Source of the DNA: Enhygromyxa salina
GTDB lineage: Bacteria > Myxococcota_A > Polyangia > Nannocystales > Nannocystaceae
NCBI RefSeq assembly: GCF_000737335.2
Contig: NZ_JMCC02000023.1
Coordinates: forward strand, 1 to 64,000
Length of the DNA: 64,000 bases
Reading direction: 5' to 3'
The position numbers and the translations under genes were made by a program. The notes beneath the pieces were generated by a model. It was not told the DNA's origin, searched no databases, and saw only the letters and a list, made by a program, of their open reading frames with translations. Shown here one piece after another: positions 59,846 to 64,000 of the stretch (its first letter is position 1; each line of letters begins with the position of its first letter).

Positions 59846-60130
59846 ATGCCCCAGTACATGACAATTCATCGCGCGCCTGGTCTCCTCAAAGAGCAATGGG
59901 CGGAGAACGCGGTCAGTATCCACGCTGCCACGCACGCTCGTTTCGTGCAAGCCCACGTCAACCTCGCGGCGGGCTTCATCTTCACCATCTACGAGGCCGA
60001 CACCGAAGCCAAGCTGATTGAGCAGTTTGAGGAGCTTGGCCTGCCCTACGACGAGATCCACGAGATCCAGTTCAGCCAGTCCTGGCCAGAGATGGTCCAG
60101 ATGCTCACCCACATGGGGCGTCTGTCGTGA
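59846..60130 (+). CDS. DUF4242-like small protein
   Basis: This 94-residue protein (MPQYMTIHRAPGLLKEQWAE, FIFTIYEADTEAKLIEQFEE) fits the DUF4242 ferredoxin-like fold, some members of which bind nickel. HAATHARFVQAH contributes clustered histidines. It is followed by the cupin gene after 59 bp, and the two may be co-transcribed. The biological role is not established. Confidence 0.7.
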   Translation: MPQYMTIHRAPGLLKEQWAENAVSIHAATHARFVQAHVNLAAGFIFTIYEADTEAKLIEQFEELGLPYDEIHEIQFSQSWPEMVQMLTHMGRLS

Positions 60131-60189
60131 ATCGCCACAGTTGCGCGGGCGGGGTCACCATTGTTCTCGCCACCAAGCCGAGCTGAGCC

Positions 60190-60741
60190 ATGACGCTGCC
60201 GCGCAAGAAGACCTTCGTCGTGTTCAAAGAGGCGCCCAAGCTCGGGCCCTACGACGAGCGGCCGATGCTCCCGGACGCCGTCCAGACCCAGGTCTGCCTC
60301 AGCCGCAACGACGGCCAGCAGCCGTTCTTCTTGGTGTGTGAGAAGGACACGCTGCTCGCGGTGTTCTCGGGCACCAGCAAGGTCGAGTTCAAGGACACGG
60401 GGGTCAACTACTTCTCGCTCGAGCCGGGTGATCACGTCTACGTACCGGCGGGCGCGCCGACCCGGCTGACCGCGCTGACCGAGTCCGTGATCATGCGCTA
60501 CAAGGCGCGCGAGGCGGGGCTCGAGGGCGTCGCCTGGTACTGCGAGTCGTGCGGCGACGAGCTGTACCGGCACGTGTTCGACACCGCCCAGACGTACCCG
60601 CAAGAGGGGTACCTCGCTGGGTGTGAGTCGTTCAACGGTGACGACGCGCGGCGAAGCTGCCAACGCTGCGGGGAGCTGCATCCACCCGTTGACGTGGCGC
60701 CCTATCGCTGGGCAGAGACGGCCGCGCAGCTGCGCTCGTAG
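60190..60741 (+). CDS. 3-hydroxyanthranilate dioxygenase-like cupin with rubredoxin-type tail
   Basis: This 183-residue protein has a cupin core (QVCLSRNDGQQPFFLVCEKD, YFSLEPGDHVYVPAGAPTRL) and a C-terminal metal site with CESCGDELYRHVF and CQRCGELHPP, the pattern of bacterial 3-hydroxyanthranilate 3,4-dioxygenases. The usual His/Glu iron ligands of the cupin are not clearly present, so the oxygenase activity is doubtful. No kynurenine-pathway genes are nearby. Confidence 0.65.
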   Translation: MTLPRKKTFVVFKEAPKLGPYDERPMLPDAVQTQVCLSRNDGQQPFFLVCEKDTLLAVFSGTSKVEFKDTGVNYFSLEPGDHVYVPAGAPTRLTALTESVIMRYKAREAGLEGVAWYCESCGDELYRHVFDTAQTYPQEGYLAGCESFNGDDARRSCQRCGELHPPVDVAPYRWAETAAQLRS

Positions 60742-60755
60742 CGACGCCAAGCCAT

Positions 60756-63700
60756 CTACAGCAGCTCCGCGATGGCGGGGAGCTCGAGCGAGACGCAGGT
60801 GCCCTCGCCGACCTTGGTCTCGACCAACAGCTCGCCGCCGTGGTCCTTGATGATGCCGTGGGACACCGCGAGCCCCAGGCCGGTGCCCTCGGACCGATCT
60901 TTGGTGGTGAAGAAGGGATCGAAGATCCGCGGAAGGACGTCGTCGGGGATCCCGTCTGCCGTGTCGCAAATCGAGACACGGATCCACCCCGGCCGGGCCG
61001 CACGCTTCACGCAGATGTCGATGCGCTTGCGAACATCGTAGGCGCCGTAGCGCTCGTTGAGCGCGTCGCGGGCGTTGGTGATCAAGTTCATCACGACTTG
61101 CTGAATGTGCTGCGCGCGGCAGCGGACCAAGGGGAGCCCGGGGGTGATCTCGACCTCGACCGTGATGTAGTCGCCGCGAAGGAGTGAGCGGACCAGTGAG
61201 AGCGTGGCGTCGATCACCTCGCCGAGCGCGACCGAGTCGACGGCGTCGTCGGCGTGCTGGCGCGAGAACGCCAGCAGGTTGCGAATGATGCTGGCGACGC
61301 GGTTGGACTCATAGATGATCTCGGTCGCGAATTCGATCAGCGAGCTGTCCGTGGCGCTCGCCTGGATCAGATCCGCGTAGTTCATGATGCCCTGGATCGG
61401 GTTGTTGATCTCGTGGGCGACCCCGCTGGCGAGCGTGCCCACCGACTCGAGCCGCTGATGTTCGCGAACCTGGGCATCAAACGCCTGGCGCTCGGCCTCG
61501 GCTTGCTTGCGCGCCGAGATGTCGGTGGCAACGACGACGGCGTTGCGGTGCACGGCCTCGGGCTCGGTCTCGCTCAGCAGGGTCCGACGCACTTCGATCG
61601 GAGCGACGCGCACGGCGTACCAGCGGCTTGGCTCGGCGACGGGGATGAACTCGAGCTCGAACTCGCGGCGCTGCCCGTCGGCGAGCACGGCCGTGACGGC
61701 TTCGCGCCAGGTCGCGGCCGAGTCGGGCCGCAGTGAACCTTCGGTGTCTCGCTCGTCGTCACCCTCGTCGAGCCCCGTCAGCGCTCCGCTGTGGTTGCGA
61801 AACACGATCCGTCCGCGCTCGTCGAGCAGCGCGATCAGATCGGGGGCGCCGTCAACGAGCGAGCGCCAGCGAGCCTCGCTGCTGTGCAGCGCGCTGTACA
61901 GCAGCGCGTTCTCGAGTGTGCTGGCGGCCTGGTTGGTGATCAGCTTCAGGGCCTTGATGCTGGTCGGGCTGAACCCGTGGGTTGTGAGCCGGTTCTCGAC
62001 CACCAGCGCGCCGAGCCGACGCTCGCCCTTGATCAGCGGCAAGGCCAGGACCGAGCGGACCTCGGCTTGCTCGAGGTAGGGGTCGCCGGCGAAGCGCTGA
62101 TCCATGCGGGCGTCGTCGAGCACCACCGACTGCCCGCTGCGCACGACGAAGTGGACGAGCGAGCTTGGCACGCGGGCGCCGACGTCTCGCAGCAGCGGGG
62201 GATCAGCGAAGATCGTCGAGGCGCCGACGTCGGTGGCCTCGGCGACGAGGGTGAGCTCCCGGCCTTGCTCGAGGACCAACAGCCCGCGGTCGGCTCCGAC
62301 GCTGGTCAGCGCGGCGTCGAGCACCCGCCGGATGACCTCGTCGAGCCGCAGGTCTTCGCTGATCGCCCCGACCGTGCGCAGCACGGCGGCGAGGTCGAGC
62401 TGCGGCGTGCTGCTGCTCCCCGACGACGCGCGCTTGTCATGGACGAGCAGGCGGCCGTCGAGCCCGCGCGGGCTGGTGGCGCGTTGCACGTCCGACCGGC
62501 CGCGAAATTCCGCGAACGAGTCTGGGTGGGCACGAAGCAGCTGCTCGAGCTTGGCGTCCGCTCCCCAGGCTGCGTAGGCCGCCCACGCACGCTGCTTGGC
62601 GCCGTCGACCAGCGCGGTCATGCCTTGGCGCTCGAGCAGCGCGGCGAGCTGCTCGGCCGCGATACCCTCGATCCAGCGACAGCCACGCTTGCGAGCGCCC
62701 GACCAGGCACGATCGAGCAGCACGGCCGCGGGCGCCGGCTGGCCGCGCACGGCATGGCGGAGGCCACGGGCCAGATCCAAATAATGGCCGTAGTTGGCGG
62801 GGTTGTGCTTGGCCCAGCGTCGCAGCGTTCGCAGGCCCTTGCGGGTGCCGGCCTTGGCGAGCGACGAAGGGGCGCCGCCAGCGAGCAGGTGGATCGAGTA
62901 GGCCGCGCAGGTCAGCACATACGCCCGGGCGATGAACCAGGTGTTGAACACCACCTTCTCGACGTCATGGATGCAGCGCAGGCAGCTGTCGAGCGCCGCG
63001 GCGTGGTCAGCAAACACCAGCTCGCGCAGGGCCTTGGTGATGAACCCAACATAGTAATTGGTTGGGGCGCCGTTGTGCGCCAGGATCTGCTCGGGATCGA
63101 GATCCCAGACCTGGTCGGCCTGGTCGGTCTGGGCTGGCTCCGCGGACTCTTCGTCGGCCCCTCGCAGCGAGAGGCTCAGCCCGCGCAGCATCCAGACCGC
63201 GACCTTCATTTGATTGGGGCACCAGCGCCCGACATCGCGGGCGACCCGACGGCAGTGGCGATCGAGCACGCGCAGGTGGATCCCAACCTCGAGCTGCATG
63301 TCGCCGCCGAAGCCCCCGATGAAGCTCGCCGAGTCGAACTCGCCGGCCTCGAGCGCGGCTTGGTAGCTGGCGTCGAACAGGGTGACGATGTCTGCGAAGC
63401 AGCGCCCGCGGTGGAGCGAGAGCGAGCCGCCGATCGCAAGCACGCGCGACTCGGTCTTCGCGGTGGGCTCGCCGCGGGCCAGCTCGCGCGCGAGATCCTG
63501 CATGCGAACCGCGTCCGCGCTCTTGCCCAGCCCGCCGCCAACGCCGATCGCCAAGTTGCCGATCGCCTCGATGATCGTCGAGTGGACGCCGAGGGTGCGG
63601 ATCAACAAGGGGTGAATGCCGACCAGATACAAGTACAAGTGGTTGTCGACGATGAACGCGGCGTACTTGACCTGGTTGAGCAGATCGAGCACGGCCGCGT

Positions 63701-64000
63701 CGCGCGGGTCTTCGCAGCGGGGCATCGCCGCGATGGCGGCGCCGTCGAGCGACCGAACCATTTTCCATGCGCGATACACCGCCGCCATCGCGCGGATCCG
63801 GCCGGGCGCGCGCGGGATCGGTGAACCCAAGCGCGCGAGCGCGGCCAGCCCGAGCGCGACGGCCTCGTGGTGCCGCGTCTCGACCCACAAGATGCGCACG
63901 CGTCGAGCGACGACCTCGCCGTAGTGGTGATCCTCGAGCTGCCAGTCGAGCAGCTTGGAGAACGCCGCGTCGGCTTGCTTGCGCAGCCCGTTGAGCGCGA
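60756..64000 (-). CDS. 3' part of a large hybrid sensor histidine kinase (TPR-like, GAF, PAS, HK)
   Basis: The frame is open to the window edge, so the N-terminus is missing; at least 1081 residues are seen. The first half is helical and TPR-like, as in proteins that fuse a Ser/Thr kinase and AAA domain to a histidine kinase. A GAF domain follows (DEVIRRVLDAALTSVGADRG), then PAS (SLVDGAPDLIALLDERGRIV), the H-box GVAHEINNPIQG with the phosphorylated His, and the N, G1 and G2 boxes (NLITNARDAL, DTADGIPDDV, GTGLGLAVSHG). It likely signals from cytoplasmic cues to an unlinked regulator. Confidence 0.88.
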   Translation of the reverse strand, partial: ALNGLRKQADAAFSKLLDWQLEDHHYGEVVARRVRILWVETRHHEAVALGLAALARLGSPIPRAPGRIRAMAAVYRAWKMVRSLDGAAIAAMPRCEDPRDAAVLDLLNQVKYAAFIVDNHLYLYLVGIHPLLIRTLGVHSTIIEAIGNLAIGVGGGLGKSADAVRMQDLARELARGEPTAKTESRVLAIGGSLSLHRGRCFADIVTLFDASYQAALEAGEFDSASFIGGFGGDMQLEVGIHLRVLDRHCRRVARDVGRWCPNQMKVAVWMLRGLSLSLRGADEESAEPAQTDQADQVWDLDPEQILAHNGAPTNYYVGFITKALRELVFADHAAALDSCLRCIHDVEKVVFNTWFIARAYVLTCAAYSIHLLAGGAPSSLAKAGTRKGLRTLRRWAKHNPANYGHYLDLARGLRHAVRGQPAPAAVLLDRAWSGARKRGCRWIEGIAAEQLAALLERQGMTALVDGAKQRAWAAYAAWGADAKLEQLLRAHPDSFAEFRGRSDVQRATSPRGLDGRLLVHDKRASSGSSSTPQLDLAAVLRTVGAISEDLRLDEVIRRVLDAALTSVGADRGLLVLEQGRELTLVAEATDVGASTIFADPPLLRDVGARVPSSLVHFVVRSGQSVVLDDARMDQRFAGDPYLEQAEVRSVLALPLIKGERRLGALVVENRLTTHGFSPTSIKALKLITNQAASTLENALLYSALHSSEARWRSLVDGAPDLIALLDERGRIVFRNHSGALTGLDEGDDERDTEGSLRPDSAATWREAVTAVLADGQRREFELEFIPVAEPSRWYAVRVAPIEVRRTLLSETEPEAVHRNAVVVATDISARKQAEAERQAFDAQVREHQRLESVGTLASGVAHEINNPIQGIMNYADLIQASATDSSLIEFATEIIYESNRVASIIRNLLAFSRQHADDAVDSVALGEVIDATLSLVRSLLRGDYITVEVEITPGLPLVRCRAQHIQQVVMNLITNARDALNERYGAYDVRKRIDICVKRAARPGWIRVSICDTADGIPDDVLPRIFDPFFTTKDRSEGTGLGLAVSHGIIKDHGGELLVETKVGEGTCVSLELPAIAELL

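Overview
The window is high-GC DNA (most coding codons end in G or C) with many GTG or TTG starts. It reads as a chromosomal segment of a predatory or saprophytic myxobacterium, most likely suborder Nannocystineae (Nannocystis, Plesiocystis or Enhygromyxa type). The evidence is a large set of lipoproteins with (GD)n linkers, DUF4215 Cys-rich repeats, a DUF1592/DUF1552 gene pair, several eukaryote-like Ser/Thr kinases, a hybrid TPR-GAF-PAS histidine kinase, an ether-lipid synthase (AGPS) and a CorE-type copper sigma factor. The taxonomy is inferred from gene content; no rRNA, tRNA, CRISPR array or phage was found.

Layout. 1-8602: membrane protease pair, ether-lipid synthase, AlkB-like oxygenase, universal stress protein, and a fully overlapping ECF sigma / membrane regulator / lipoprotein operon on the minus strand. 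9078-12887: TolC-like outer-membrane protein, DUF2071 protein, membrane protein, HMA-domain lipoprotein. 12898-15816: a mobile and decaying zone with an IS1380-family insertion sequence, two abutting inverted-repeat mini-elements, a formaldehyde-activating-enzyme remnant and a frameshifted gene. 16212-25328: secreted proteins and lipoproteins (a paralog pair flanking a secreted protein, a DUF4215 lipoprotein, DUF1592/DUF1552, a lipoprotein-like spermidine-synthase fold protein). 25348-27542: GST, a di-iron-like hydrolase and a TerB-like protein. 27531-34136 (minus): two coupled atypical kinases leading into secreted or membrane proteins. 34331-35662: a 75-bp tandem repeat array running into a VWA lipoprotein. 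35706-40781: UbiB-family kinase, then copA with a CorE-like sigma factor. 40877-52778: SGNH hydrolase, flavin monooxygenase, lipoprotein, Mrp ATPase, peptide deformylase, FAD hydroxylase, an ExbB/ExbD-like three-gene operon, and a LysM murein endopeptidase. 52912-64000: cold-shock protein, another atypical kinase with its membrane partner, a hairpin mini-element, hydrolase, CBS protein, ABC-F ATPase, small secreted and cupin proteins, and the 3' part of a large hybrid sensor kinase that runs off the window.

The most unusual feature is a ~75-bp hairpin-bearing repeat present at four loci (one a tandem array of four). It lies at or inside the 5' ends of genes, and twice it is read in frame as N-terminal protein sequence, once in each orientation. 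This resembles in concept the protein-coding palindromic elements of Rickettsia. Other points to check are coupled kinases with altered HRD/DFG motifs placed directly upstream of Pro-rich membrane proteins, CTAG-ended mini-elements whose ends resemble those of the resident IS, and short GATC-containing tandem repeats at three unrelated places.
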